Of a stretch of DNA of 43,184 bases, positions 1 to 10,935 are shown one piece after another. The DNA is taken from the NCBI RefSeq assembly GCF_026151205.1, contig NC_087078.1, positions 20,066,606-20,109,789 of the forward strand, given 5' to 3'. The translations under genes were made by a program, and so were the position numbers. The stretch is from Bolinopsis microptera (lineage: Eukaryota > Ctenophora > Tentaculata > Lobata > Bolinopsidae). Under the pieces are notes generated by a model. That model had not been told where the DNA came from and did not search any database. It worked only from the letters and a program-made list of their open reading frames with translations. Within the stretch, counting starts at the first letter, position 1. Every line of letters begins with the position of its first letter.

Positions 1-351
1 GCGACTAAGAGACTGCACCGTTATCTTTTTGGACGACCATTTACCCTAGTTACAGACCACAAGCTGCTGCAATCTATTTTTCACCCTAGCCGTGGAATTC
101 CTAGCATGGTGGCAGGTCGTTTACAACGATGGTCATTGTTCCTGAGCGGTTACACTTACAAGATCGGTTACACTTACAAGATCCAGTTTCAACCCACTGG
201 TAAACATTGTAATGCTGATCGGTGTTCCCGTTTCCCACTGCCTTTAGACACATCGGCAGAGACAAGAGAGTTTGATGACGAGTTAACAGAGGAGTTTGAA
301 ATGAAACCTCTAGATACAGCGTGCACTACTTCGGTGATGACAAACCTTTGA
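1..351 (+). pseudogene. Ty3/gypsy retrotransposon pol fragment (RNase H end)
   Basis: Open from base 1 in frame 1, so the fragment is cut by the window edge. The translation shows the typical gypsy RNase H sequence: RYLFGRPFTLVTDHKLL, then SIFHPSRGIP, RLQRWSLFLSGY, and PTGKHCNADRCSRFPLP. In the family this part of pol degrades the RNA strand of the RNA/DNA hybrid during reverse transcription; the TDHK aspartate is one of the expected catalytic positions. The usual NADALSR motif is altered to NADRCSR. An 18-bp in-frame duplication inserts six residues between SGY and IQF. After about 115 codons the frame ends at TGA, and no integrase follows, so the copy is truncated and almost certainly dead. 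Confidence in the family is high. Confidence 0.85.
148..183 (+). repeat. 18-bp perfect tandem duplication inside the RNase H fragment
   Basis: The 18-mer ggttacacttacaagatc is present twice head to tail (148-165, 166-183). It preserves the reading frame but adds YTYKIG to a conserved part of RNase H. Confidence 0.9.
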
Positions 352-654
352 TTGACGCTGAGTTAAGAGGGCCGGGGGGGTCTTGATCAAAATTCTCTCG
401 AAATCGACTTTATAGTTGTTTCTGATAGAGGGGAGTGATATCTATCAGCTGCTTTTGGTCCCATGGAAAAATATTGTTCCTAGCCGAAATTATTGCCGGT
501 CAAAGGTCAGCGCTTATGCGTAATTGTATTGCGCGAGCGATTTTCAATCGGGCGTTCTGAAAATCGAGTCTAAAAATCTATCTTCTCCTATATTTTTTAG
601 CAATCACCCTCAAACTTTCAGGATGTTCTTAGGAGGGGGGGGGGGGGATCATGT
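352..654. other. No gene seen; retroelement-derived spacer
   Basis: Nothing coding was recognised. A purine-rich stretch (agaggggagtg) at about 426-438 followed by tgatatc could be an old polypurine tract/LTR junction of the gypsy element, but no matching LTR was found. A run of ten or more G occurs near 635-648. Confidence 0.4.
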
Positions 655-737
655 TATTTTTTGTCCGTTTTTGTCCGTTCGATTTTGTCCGTTTTCAGAA
701 AATAGGGTACCGAACAGACAAAAACGGACAAAAATTA
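655..737. repeat. GTCCG-module hairpin, left border of GGA array 1
   Basis: Repeats of TTTTTGTCCG in the left half are answered by the reverse complement (GACAAAAACGGACAAAAA) in the right half, around a GGGTACC-containing centre. This gives a fold-back of roughly 24 bp arms. Related modules occur at 1865-1967 and several times inside and at the edges of the second GGA array (about 32560, 34056, 34628, 34855, 35177, 35995), so this is a family associated with the GGA tracts. Confidence 0.75.
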
Positions 738-871
738 TAACTTTTGATTTAAATTTTCTCCACAATTTGTAACAGGCTATCTGCAGAAATGAGTAGCCCG
801 GTTAATGACCATGGTCCTTTCTCAAATTTTTAATCCTCAATTAGGTACTAAAAATAGTCTACACATTTTTT

Positions 872-1864
872 GGAGGAGGAGGAAGACTGAGGAGAAGGAG
901 GAGGAGGACTTATGAAGAGGAGGAGGAGGACCCAGGAGGAGGATGACTGAGGAGGAGGACTGATGAGGAGGAGGACTGAGGAGTAGGAGTAGGAGGAGGA
1001 CTGAGGAGGGGGGAGAAAGAGGACTGAGGAGGATCAGGATGACCCAGGAGGAGGAGGAGGACCCAGGAGGAGGAGGACTGAGAAGGAGGATGACCCAGGA
1101 GAACTGAATAGGAGGAGGAGGAGGGGGACTGGGGGAGGACTGAGGAGGAGGACTGAGGAGGACTGAGGAGGAGGAGGACTAAGGAGAAGGATGAGGAGGA
1201 GGACTGAGAAGGAGGATGAGGACTGAGGAGGACTGAGGAGGATGGCTGAGGAGGATGACTGAGAGGGAGGAGGAGGAGAAGGAGGAGGAGGAGGAGGAGG
1301 AGGACTGAGGACTACTTAGAAGGAGGAGGACTGAGGAGAACTGGGGAGGAGGAGGACTGAATAGGAGGAGAAGGAGGGGGACTGGGGGAGGACTGAGGAG
1401 GAGGAGGATTGAAGAGGACTGGGGAGGAGGAGAACTAAGGAGAAGGATGAGGAAGAGGACTGAGGAGGAGGACTGAGGACTGAGGAGTCAGGAGGAAGAG
1501 GAGGAGGAGGAGGAGGAGGAGGAGGATGAAGAGGAGGAGGACTGAGGAGGAGGACTGAGGAGGAGGGGAGGAGGAGTAGGAGGACTGAGGAGGACTGAGG
1601 AGGATGCCTGAAGAGGATGACTGAGGAGGAGGACTGAGAGGGAGGACGAGGAAGACTGAGGAGAAGGAGGAGGAGAAGGACTGAGGAAGAGAAGGAGGAA
1701 GATGAGGAGGAGGACCCATGAGGAGGAGGACCCAGGAGGAGAACCCAGGAGGAGAACCCAGGAGGAGGAGGAAGACTGAGGAGGAAGAGGAGGAGGACGA
1801 GAAGGAGGAGGAGGAGGAGGAGGAAGAGGAAGAGGAAGAGGAGGAGGAGGAGGAAGAGGAGGAA
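872..1864. repeat. GGA/GAGGACTGA purine-tract array 1
   Basis: About 1 kb in which the plus strand is nearly all purine: GGA/GAG triplets punctuated by GGACTGAGGA and GGACCCAGGA variants. Long open frames exist on both strands (Glu-rich on plus, Ser/Pro/Leu-rich on minus) only because the triplet repeat lacks stops; they are not genes. It sits between gypsy pol fragments (RNase H upstream, pol tail downstream), as if it had replaced or been inserted into the integrase region. Confidence 0.95.
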
Positions 1865-1967
1865 GCATCTAAATGTTATTTCCATTTTTGTTATTTTTTG
1901 TCCGTTTTTGTCGCTCTATTTTTTGTCCGTTTTGAAAATATAGGGTACCGAATGGACAAAAAACATG
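1865..1967. repeat. GTCCG module, right border of GGA array 1
   Basis: Starts with gcatctaaatgttatttcc, then three TTTTGTCCG-type units, gaaaatatagggtaccgaat and an inverted ggacaaaaaac. The same order of motifs is found at the right border of array 2 (35993-36085), which shows that array and border move or amplify as one unit. Confidence 0.75.
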
Positions 1968-2197
1968 ATCCCCCCCCCGGCCCCCTTAGGATCAGTTAGA
2001 AGAGAACTCTAGAGCCAGAATTTTGAGATATGCCTTTAAAGATTTTTAATTCGATTTTGAAAATCTTAGACCTTGATTTTTAGAGATCTGTTGTGTCAGA
2101 GCCGATCTGTTGTGTCAGAGCCGTCGCAACAGACAGATACGGATACACAGAGAGCTGAGCTCGAGATAAGAGATGAGCAGAGTTCTACAGCTACTGA
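1968..2197. other. Short spacer with a 19-20 bp tandem duplication
   Basis: A C run (about 1971-1985) is followed by AT-rich sequence. gatctgttgtgtcagagcc is repeated head to tail at about 2085-2122. No gene was recognised. Confidence 0.5.
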
Positions 2198-2479
2198 TAT
2201 GATTTAGAGAAGACAGCTAGCTTACCTGAGAGTACAGAGCCGGAAACTTCGATTATAGTTGGTAATAATCCAAATCTACCCGCATAGCCTGATCATAAGG
2301 CAGCCGTTGAACCTATGATCACTGCACAGCCTGTACTTAAACCACGTGAGCTTGCCATACAAATTACCCGTAGCACTATGAAACCTAATATTGAGCCTGA
2401 AATGCAAGAACCTAATTTGCTTCTGCCAGCAAACTTTGCATGTAATTGTAAACCACCAGATAGGCTAAGTTCCCGCTAA
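2198..2479 (+). pseudogene. Ty3/gypsy pol C-terminal tail remnant
   Basis: One frame reads through to TAA at 2477-2479 and finishes in CKPPDRLSSR, which resembles the RKPPDRL-type end of gypsy polyproteins downstream of integrase. An internal TAG at 2285-2287 (after NNPNLPA) and a stop just upstream show that it is a pseudogene. It has the same strand and order as the RNase H fragment at 1-351, so both may come from one element split by the GGA array. Identification rests mainly on the short C-terminal motif. Confidence 0.5.
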
Positions 2480-3184
2480 CTGGGAGGAACGTAGAACACG
2501 TTTCATTATCACATTTTATGACAGTTGTTTTATTTTTAAATGTTTAAATCTAACCGCACATCAAGCCAGTTAAATAATACAGATCGAATGTGAAGTTATT
2601 TAGATTCTCTGTCACGTTTGAGTTTTGAAGAAAAACACGTTATTTTTTGTTTTAAATACGGAATGCTCAGAGTTTTAAACCGTGTAGCAAGCGCAACAAA
2701 TTTCAATATTCGTACGCATTGAGACTTTTGTAGATTTCATTTTGACCACATTTAAACATTCACTTTTTAACTTTTGTATGAATGATTTTACATCAGATTT
2801 TTTAACCGATTGAGCTAAATTATTTCATCTAAATTATTTCAACAAATTTTATTTGAAGAAGATGCTATATATTTAAGTTATTATATTATTTATTTATAAT
2901 ATTCAGGATTTTCTAAACCTGGGTTTTTAACAGTGTATCACTTGGAAGTGTCTACCACAAAAAGTACAACACATATTACTACCACAGAATAATTTATGTG
3001 ACTGGTTGTAATAGTGTTGATTGATCCAGTAAGTAATATAGGGTGTTTAAGATGGTATATCAATATTTGCACAATTTCAAACAAGTGTACATATCATCAA
3101 GAGTATGTGACAAAGTAAACTTATTTGTGCCTGCTGTGTGCTCTTTGCTTGCGACTATATGATATTATAATGTCCAAGCTCTTT
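2480..3184. other. AT-rich gap, possible degenerate LTR
   Basis: No open frame or domain was recognised. The purine-rich actgggaggaac directly after the gypsy stop codon would suit a polypurine tract, so an eroded 3' LTR may follow. No second copy of this sequence is in the window to confirm it. Confidence 0.3.
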
Positions 3185-4389
3185 AATGTTTGATATACTT
3201 GACTTGACTTAAGCCTAAGGCGGGTAGTGTTCTCCACAGCTTTTCTGTCCTCCACAGCTTTCTGACCTCCAGTCTAGCTATCTCATCTACTGACTTCAGC
3301 CCAGTATCTGCTTTTAGGTTATCTAGTAATGTTAAGTAAGGTCGCCCCCTGTTAGTATGCCCATGACTCGGCTTCCAGACTCCAGAGGATCAGTTTGTTC
3401 AGTGCCAGCTCCGGATGTCGATGAGCATGACCTGCAAGTCTGAGCCTTCGTTGGGTTATCTTGGAGCTGACTTTGGGAAGTTCACTGTACAGGCTGTGGT
3501 TGCTGACATGGTCTCGATATTGATTGATGTTAAGGGCCATTCTTAACATTCGCGTATAGCAACCATCAACCATCTTCTCTAGCCTTTTCGTCATAGTCCA
3601 AGTCTCGGAACCGTAAAAAAGCACCGACTTGACTAGTGCTGTAAACACTCTTCTTCTTGATCTTGATAGACCTCCTAAGCTTAGAATTCCAAAGTTTTTT
3701 GAGTGTGTGGCATGCTCCCCATGCTCTTCCTTTCCTAACCCTGATATCACTCTCACTGTCTCTGATTCTAGAACCCAGGTAAGTGAAGTCTTCCACATGC
3801 TCTATTGTGCTGTTACCCAGGGACTTTATGGTATCAGGATCTTTGCCCTTCGTGTTGACATAGAGTAGATTAATGATATACACAATACTGTCCGGTATTC
3901 CATAAGCCTTAAGTATTCGCAAAATTCCCCGGTGAAGTAAATAGAAGGGCTTCTCAAAATCAACAAACACCAAAGCTGCCGGTAGATTTCTCTGTCTAGC
4001 CCCCTCTAAAATCCTCATTGAGTGCCAAGATATGACTTTACATCTAGTGCTTTACCTTCTTTGATCCTGAGTTTAGTGGCTGTAACCTCCTCTAGAGTAA
4101 AAGGTTCTGTACTGATGTTGAGTCCTTCAAATTGAGTCTCGATGCTAGGATGCTCGTTTTCCACATCAGGTGTACTCCCTAACAGATTCGTGAAATGCCT
4201 AAGCCAACTTTGCTTCCTATCTTCGGCTCCATTGCCCCTTATTTGAGTTGCCTCCTTGGCCTTCCTGCCAGTAATCTCATTTATGACATTCCAACTTTTT
4301 TTATTTTTGCATCTGTCTGCAGCCACTTCGACCCTTCTAACCTTAGCTTGGCAACTGGATTTTCTTCAAAGATGTCCTGGTACACCTGA
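3185..4389 (-). pseudogene. Non-LTR retrotransposon reverse transcriptase, internally deleted
   Basis: Read on the minus strand, the pieces follow the order of a LINE-type pol: an N-terminal part with KKSWNVINEITGRK; the palm start LPAALVFVDFEKPF and ILKAYGIPDSIV; then a jump to EHVEDFTYLGSRI; then the C-terminal SVLFYGSETWT, CYTRMLRMALNI and RRLRLAGHAHRHPELA. This type of endonuclease/reverse transcriptase is common in cnidarian, sponge and echinoderm genomes; the exact clade is not clear. The catalytic FADD region and the upstream fingers are missing: NLLYVNTKGK runs directly into DPDTIKSLGNST. The reading frame also shifts between the pieces (about 4015 and 3790). The tail at 3185-3215 has short agtcaagtca-type repeats, as seen at the 3' ends of such elements. 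It is inactive. Confidence 0.85.
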
Positions 4390-4557
4390 TCCAGTTTTGT
4401 TTTTGATGGTTTAACAGACAGTCGAGAATGTATTCACAATGATCCCGGTGACAGACAAATCACTTGGAAAACTTTTGAAGGAAAACAAAAGTAGACATTG
4501 CGTAGACATTGCTTTAACCAGAGCCCTCTCGTTTGCAGTAGCGCCCGACCGCAGTAT
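4390..4557. other. Short spacer, no feature recognised
   Basis: Contains two neighbouring copies of gcgtagacattg near 4490-4515, probably degenerate relatives of the adjacent 23-bp repeat. Confidence 0.4.
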
Positions 4558-4624
4558 GCGTAGACTCATGGCTATGTGAAGCGTAGACACATGGCTATGT
4601 GAAGCGTAGACACATGGCTATGTT
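4558..4624. repeat. 23-bp tandem repeat, three copies
   Basis: The unit gcgtagacacatggctatgt(gaa) occurs three times (4558-4580, 4581-4603, 4604-4624). The first copy differs by one base and the last is incomplete. Confidence 0.9.
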
Positions 4625-6245
4625 AAAATCAAACAAGTTATCAACTAATCAATCGTATAACATATTAAATTGGATGTGCTTTCGATGTTGGATATTGATG
4701 GTATGGATGATACTTTGCTCTGACCATAAACTAAAGCCCTTGAAATTGCAATAGCGCGCACTCACCATCCGGGGGTAAAATTTTTAAACTTCTGAAACAA
4801 GCTTACCTGAGGACCCCAGGCTATTATGTTCATTAACATAGCCTGGTGAGACTGAACCCTCTAATACGCGCAAGTCTCTCTGACGGGCGCGTTTTTGCGC
4901 GTGGAATGCTGAGCGCGCAAAATATATGTTTTGTAATGATAATCGCATATCGGTAGACCTTTTAAAAGCAGTATGTGACAGAGTGGCAACAAGCCGACAA
5001 GCGACATGTTGTAAGTTACAAGTGCGGTAGCGTGATGATACTTTATGAAGTTTCTCATTTGTTTTGGTCAATTTGCAATTGCAATTGCAATCCCGAACTT
5101 TGACGGACCAAAGGTTTCATGATGGTATAACTAGTATTACTATTACTTAATTGTTAATGATCACACGACAACTCGCCTAGCATTCCACACCAAAAACGCG
5201 ACCAATGTCATTCCACCATATTATATATCAATCGTGTTAAAGAACACAAAAGCCGGAGGTCTAAAGGTAAATACAATCAAGTGGAAAAAGGTGGTAGACA
5301 TATCATTATCACAGAATTTATGTCAACTTTCATATTTTAATCATTTTATTACATAATTTAAAGATCATATTCTAATAATTTTATTACATAATTTTAAAGA
5401 GAACGGTTAATAATGAGTCATTCGTAAACTATTGACAAATACTCTTTCACGAGAGTGCTCAGTAGTCAGAGCTATAGACCCCCCCCCAGTAAACATAACC
5501 AAATACACAAATCAACAATCATATATTTTCAGCTTTAAAAACTTACTCGGGGACCCCGGGCTTTGTGTTCTCTAACACAGTAGTTATATTAATATTAGAT
5601 TTTTATAAATATGCTTGATTTCATGACTGATACGTGTATGAAAAACCTAAAACGGGGTCCCAGGTACTCATCGATTAGATAGTATAAGATTCCGATACGA
5701 GGGATATCAAACTCAGGGCTACTATGCATTTTCGTATGATACAGAATGACATTAACTGCGGAGCACCGTACTGAGTTTCTACAACAAGGTCCCTACAATA
5801 AACTGAAACAGTAAACATGTGAAGATGATTGATCACTCCAGTACTCGCTCAAACTGCACGTAGCATACTTTAAACACGTACTACTTCAAGTAGTCCTTAG
5901 AGACTATTAACAAATCTAAACCCAAATTAGAGTGTAAACGTATGTTGAAAAACCCCTTAACCGTACGAACTAAGACAAATTATACCTAACATCCTTATTT
6001 GGGTCATACTATCTGGTCATTTATAAAGAGTTCTAAAAGGAAAACATATCCAAATAAATTTGTATCATTAAGATAATTTGTACGTTCATAAGGCTCAAAG
6101 ATTTGTTGGCCTACTTCTTGCTGCAAGGAGAAGCTCTTCGCTCTTCAAAAACAAGATAGTGGGACGAGCTTTTAAGTCAGTCCTGTTTGCCTCTTCAGAC
6201 TGCCGTGGTGATGGCTGCTACTATGTCCACACTCTTTTACCTTTG
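4625..6245. other. Long AT-rich region without a recognisable gene
   Basis: Several short open frames have no family resemblance. Two segments share a motif: acctgaggaccccaggct...ttaacatagcctgg near 4805-4845 and actcggggaccccgggct...ctaacacag near 5545-5580. Both contain a small palindrome, so they may be ends of the same small mobile element. CG-rich dyads (gcgcgtttttgcgcg) lie near 4888-4904. Confidence 0.4.
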
Positions 6246-6640
6246 AAGACTCTGTAACAAACGGGTGTCCGGCGGAGGCTGAGATTCAAGGATAAGAAAA
6301 GAGCGCTGAAAAAACCAAGCTCTCATATAAACGAAGACAACATAGTGAGCCATCTTCTGCACGTTTCTGTCTCTTCTTCGTTCAGTGATTGGTATCTAGT
6401 TTATGAAAAGCCATCTAAATGTAAATGGACTTAGCCACCATCTGCATGGTGGTCAGCATCCCAGGTCTTTGTAACTGGAAACGAGCCTTTCTTCATATCC
6501 TATGCTTTCTCTATGGATTAGTTTAGCAAGCTCTAGGAATTCCTTGTAATGTTCTGGTTTGGGGGTTGTGAGTGACGGATGTGTGTAATAAAGGATCTTT
6601 GAAAAGGTTTACTTCGAGTGATATTGTGTCACCGAAACAG
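6246..6640 (+). repeat. Possible solo/5' LTR
   Basis: A weak candidate. The segment starts with tgtaacaaacgggtg, has a TATA-like catataaac at about 6327, an AATAAA at about 6589, and ends close to attgtgtca. A short open frame starts 45 bases further on. This is the order expected for an LTR followed by gag, but no second LTR copy is in the window and the borders are guesses. Confidence 0.25.
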
Positions 6641-6684
6641 TTTGCTTGAGGCAGATCCTCTTACAAGCTCCGCTCCAGGTCGTG

Positions 6685-6771
6685 ATGTCTGCAGGCCATC
6701 CAGAGGATCTGTCGATTGAGGACCTGCGGAAGAAGAATTACAATGCGCTTTGTGAACTCCATATTGGATGA
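6685..6771 (+). pseudogene. Possible N-terminal gag remnant (28 codons)
   Basis: ATG at 6685 opens a frame beginning MSAGHPEDLSIEDLRKKNY that is stopped by TGA at 6769-6771. The acidic/basic composition and its place right after the LTR candidate suggest the start of a gag gene, but the fragment is too short to recognise. Confidence 0.25.
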
Positions 6772-8670
6772 GTCGTAACAAATCCAACGTCTATTATTTT
6801 ATCTGCTAGGTCCGTCGTCGAGAATCTACTTCACTTTTGTCTGCTTCGTCCCTAGTCCTTTTAGACTGAGAGTAACTAGTCGTACAGATTGCGAGTATCT
6901 TGTTCACCTCCCTCTTGTACTAGGACCCAAAGCCAGTCTATGTTTACTTTACTAAACCCTCCGAGTCTGTTTTCGTCAAATTTATATCCGTCTGACATCA
7001 AGGTAAGTCTCTTTTAATCTTTGCTGCTTACTCGATCGACTGTGCCAACGTGCAGTGGACTTTGAGAGGGAAAACTGCTTCATAGCCCCCTTGTCTCACA
7101 CTGAGCAGTGAGATGCAGTGTCCCCTCAAACCGTCACTAGGGAAAGAAAAATAAGCTACTACTACTGTAAAATAGGGGGAAAATGTTCAACTTCTATCAT
7201 GACATTACCATTTAACAAATCTAGATTCATTTTTTATCAAAGATTAATATGCAAGGCGGCTTTTAGTTTTAACAACCAGGGTTAAGCCAAGGAAGGATTA
7301 GTTTTCTTTTAAAATAATGTATACCTGATTTTTAGAGCTACAACTGCAGCCAAGACTGAAAAATCAAGACGATTGACTCCGCGCAAATTTCTGGGCCAGA
7401 AATAGATCATCTTCATATTGGAGATCACCCTCCTTAAAAATAGGTGGCGTTTAGAAATCTATTAAGAATTTATAAGCTATCTTAATAATATTCCAGTATA
7501 CGTGCGGAATGAGTTGCATGAGTACCACTTGTCGAAAAGTGATTGATACTATATAAAGTGGTTTTGTAAAATATACAAACAAACATAAACACAAATTCAG
7601 TGGATAAAGTGCGTGGCTGGTATTAATTGACGTTGAATGATCCATGTTTACGTTGTCTATGGAATGGTGGTATCTTGAAAATACCAACACGTTTTGGATG
7701 TAAAATCAACTGGTGTCCTTAACAGTGAACAATTCTTTTTAAATTTTTTACGGAAATTACCAGTAAGTGAAGAAAAAATAAAACATTGTAACCCAAATAT
7801 CAACGACCGTCCTTCAACCGGCGAAGTATTCTTTCTCTCTTAGTAGGGGTGAGCGATAGAAGGGTGATAGAGTGTAGCGTAACCTAAGTCTACAGGGTCG
7901 ATTCACTTTACCGTCTGTACGCGACAATTTCACGTAACGTACTTAAATAAGAGTTTATTTGACACGGTATTGTGTCTCGAATTGATTTGGACAGTTCACA
8001 TATTAACGTAATTAGGTTATCCTATTTGGGCCATTCTTACACCTCGCCCACTCCCCACTACGTTATTCAATTTTACGGATAGTATAGCAATTGTGACTAA
8101 TAACACTAGCGTAATCTAAATCATTATGATGAATTAAACCGCCCCCCCGCCCTCCCCATCGCTGATCGGCACGTCCCGGGAGCGCGTAAAATATAAGAAA
8201 AATATGCTGAAGTGAGTGTGTTTTATATAAAACATTCGGATACATTTGATATTTGAATTTGTGCTTGACTATACAATTATGGCATGACTAGAGCCGCCGC
8301 GCACGTGCCAGCTACCACACATTTGAAACTTCCTAACAAAAACACTAATTACAGTGGAATGTGTAATGTCCCAATGGGAGGCGTGTGTACAGTGCTTGAG
8401 TGTAGCCGTGTGTACGGAGGGCGCGTAATTGACATCTAAGAAATATACTAGCCCAAAATTATGGAAAAAAACCCCCCTTTTTTTTTTATTTATTAAAATG
8501 AAATAACTCTAATAGATTTCAATATATTTGCAAAGAACTTTTTTGGAATCCGATAAAATTCATTTTCACAGCCATATTGTGCCGGCAAAAATTGTAGATG
8601 CTAGGCCTCCAAGGCGATATGGTCAAAATCGGAAAAAAATCCTATATTTAAATATACTTTAATATGGTAG
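6772..8670. other. AT-rich region without a recognisable gene
   Basis: No supported coding exon. It contains CG-rich islets such as near 8135-8180 (cgcccccccgccctcccc) and 8290-8310, and short C runs. The 60-80 codon frames here show no conserved motif. Confidence 0.4.

Positions 8671-8704
<34 letters not shown>
8671..8704 (+). repeat. Poly-C tract of 34 bases
   Basis: An uninterrupted run of C directly after atatggtag. It is one of several long G/C homopolymers in the window; the true length is uncertain because such runs are hard to sequence. Confidence 0.9.
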
Positions 8705-9756
8705 ATATTTGAGTGACACACTAACTATGCAGTTTACCTGTTTAGAGGGTTTTCAAAGAAACGTTTTTAGTTCCCAAATCCGTCTCAAATACCAAAAGCA
8801 AAACTACCAGTACCATTAGCTTTAAACCTGGGATATCATAATTTTACAACATAATAACATAAATATCGAGTAGTGGAGGCCGGAGGGTTAAGGATGGTAG
8901 TAAACTAAAAGTATAAACAGCTAGGCTGTAATAATATCCACGAGTGCAGAAATATCGTCTAATCAGCTAGTAAAAGTTTGGTAACTTATCGACTATCGAG
9001 TAATCGCACGGAACGACAGTTTCCGTTATCTCACCAAAAACTTCAGACAGCTTTTTTCTCATCGTTCAGATTCACCTTATTCCATACTAATGACCCTCCT
9101 GCTATCTATATCGTTCCTCTTCGGCTTCTGTCTTACTGCTCTCCGCTCCGCGCCATCTGTAAATGGGGGGTTTGTAAAAAGATAAAAAATGTAGTATACA
9201 TTTTTCTCCAGCGCAATCAGAATGAAATCAAACGGTTTTTTCCTTTCCAACTGATCGCCTTGTTCAGGTCGACGATAACTTCATATTTTAATCGTTGTCT
9301 TATATTCACTAAAGAAGACTATTGGGACACTTGCTGTAGGTTTTTCGACTTCATTTGGCTAAAATTCGCCTTTTTGCCCAATTCTTGTCATATATCCTTA
9401 TTGTCAAAGTTGATTTAAATAGGCCAATTTTTAATTTCTTAGGTATTGACTATCTCTACATAATGAAATAGGACTCAAAGTAAAAGTAGCAGTTAAATTA
9501 AAACTTGAATTAATTAAAACTGTCAATAACATGAATCAGTTTCATCAGTCATTTATTCATAATTCTAAACAATGTGAACGATGCATTCTTTCGAAGATTT
9601 TCTACAAATTGGGTCATAATGGTTATTTGATACACGTAAACATTTAATGCTAATTCAAAACAACGAATTTGCTAGAGTGCTAGACTACCAAAAATATTCC
9701 AAGTGGTGGGTTGGAAATCAAGTTATAGGCAACGTTCAAAGCTGTCGCACCTTTAG
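8705..9756. other. AT-rich region without a supported gene
   Basis: A 146-codon open frame at 8978-9418 lacks recognisable motifs, has a non-ATG start, and has an unbiased, Phe/Ile/Leu-rich composition; it was not accepted as a gene. Nothing else was seen. Confidence 0.4.
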
Positions 9757-9884
9757 CTGACAAAATGAAGGTACTCCTAAGAGCGGCATATGATTACGAG
9801 TTCCAGGCTCAGAAAAGGGGGGATGATGAAAGGGATGATCCAGATGAAGATAACGAAGATGATTACAACTTATTGGAAGACTAA
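9757..9884 (+). CDS. Possible terminal exon with acidic C-terminus
   Basis: A candidate acceptor (cgcacctttag) is followed by an open frame ending at TAA 9882-9884. With or without the acceptor an ATG lies at 9765. The 39 codons from this ATG read MKVLLRAAYDYEFQAQKRG, followed by a strongly acidic stretch (DDERDDPDEDNEDDY) and LLED. The opening resembles the first strand of an SH3 domain (LRAAYDYEF) but the rest does not continue as SH3. It is richer in GC than its AT-rich surroundings and looks like coding sequence. No upstream exon was identified. It could be the end of a host gene or a chance frame. Confidence 0.35.
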
Positions 9885-10030
9885 ACAGCTCTCCCTTTAT
9901 CTTAATATCGATCTGGTTGTTACGCTTCTAATGTTAAAAATTATTTTCCATCTAGTTTGATTAACCACGAGTCATTATTTCTGTCTACTTTCAACAATTA
10001 TTGATAATTCGACTTGTTTCACAAGTTTTA

Positions 10031-10100
10031 GGGTGGTCGGGGGGCACGTGCACAGGGTTGTCAGGGTCACGTGCACAGGGTGGTCGGGGTCACGTGCACG
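10031..10100. repeat. 23-24 bp tandem repeat with CACGTG cores
   Basis: Three units of the form gggtggtcggggtcacgtgcaca (10031-10054, 10055-10077, 10078-10100). Each carries the palindrome CACGTG, the E-box core bound by bHLH factors; function here is unknown. Confidence 0.85.
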
Positions 10101-10318
10101 TGTACTCTGCCGTGTGACAATAAATTGGATCACGAGGCAAATTTGTCATAAAATTTGTGTAAGCAGTCGACACTTGCTTCCCGGTTCGAAGTTTATTTGC
10201 ATTTAATTAAGGGTTTGGACAATGGAAACAAGCGTGATAATAAAGGGTAAACAAAGTTAAACTATGAAACAATACAATGAATAATTCGACAACCTCTACT
10301 TCAAATCCTAATTAACCA

Positions 10319-10369
10319 GACTCGTATGGTCCCCATTGCCGCTTGGTGGCAATGGGGACCATACGAGTC
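10319..10369. repeat. Perfect hairpin at the 201-bp duplication junction
   Basis: A 22-bp stem (core tatggtccccattgcc) with a 7-base loop gcttggt. It recurs in arm 2 (16436-16486) and arm 3 (16815-16865). Confidence 0.9.
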
Positions 10370-10935
10370 GACACTTGCTTCCCGGTTCGAAGTTTATTTG
10401 CATTTAATTAAGGGTTTGGACAATGGAAACAAGCGTGATAATAAAGGGTAAACAAAGTTAAACTATGAAACAATACAATGAATAATTCGACAACCTCTAC
10501 TTCAAATCCTAATTAACCAGACTCGTATCGCCCATAAACGCTCAGCGATCTAGTGCTGCAACATAAAACACGGGTAGCACGGTCAACTCGCCTTGACCGT
10601 GCCTAATCTAGGTGCCCTGAAATAACCACTGTCGATTCTAAACCTCTAACGACACGTTCCATCCGTGCTCACCAGGCCCCAACCATAACTGGTCCTGGTC
10701 CCTTACACTAGTCTGGTATCAACCATGACCCTCTATCGAATAGGGTGAGAATGCAAACAAGGGGTATAATAAAGGTGCCCAAGGTACTTAACTGAACAAT
10801 GAATAATCGAATATTTGCTCAACCAACGCTTAGTCACTTAGACTCATATTGCCTCAAATGCTGTGCAACAAATTCCTAATTGCTCCGATTCATACTGCCT
10901 CAAATATTACGCAACCTACTTCCTGCCGTTAATCC

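Noticed and set aside
1316-1885. Long Ser/Pro/Leu-rich frames on the minus strand of GGA array 1
   Set aside because: They exist only because a triplet-like purine repeat has few stops; overlapping frames in several phases give equally long products.
4784-5071. 95- and 65-codon minus-strand frames
   Set aside because: Two overlapping frames, neither with a family motif; no exon context.
8978-9418. 146-codon plus-strand frame
   Set aside because: Non-ATG start, no recognisable motif, AT-rich composition typical of chance frames here.
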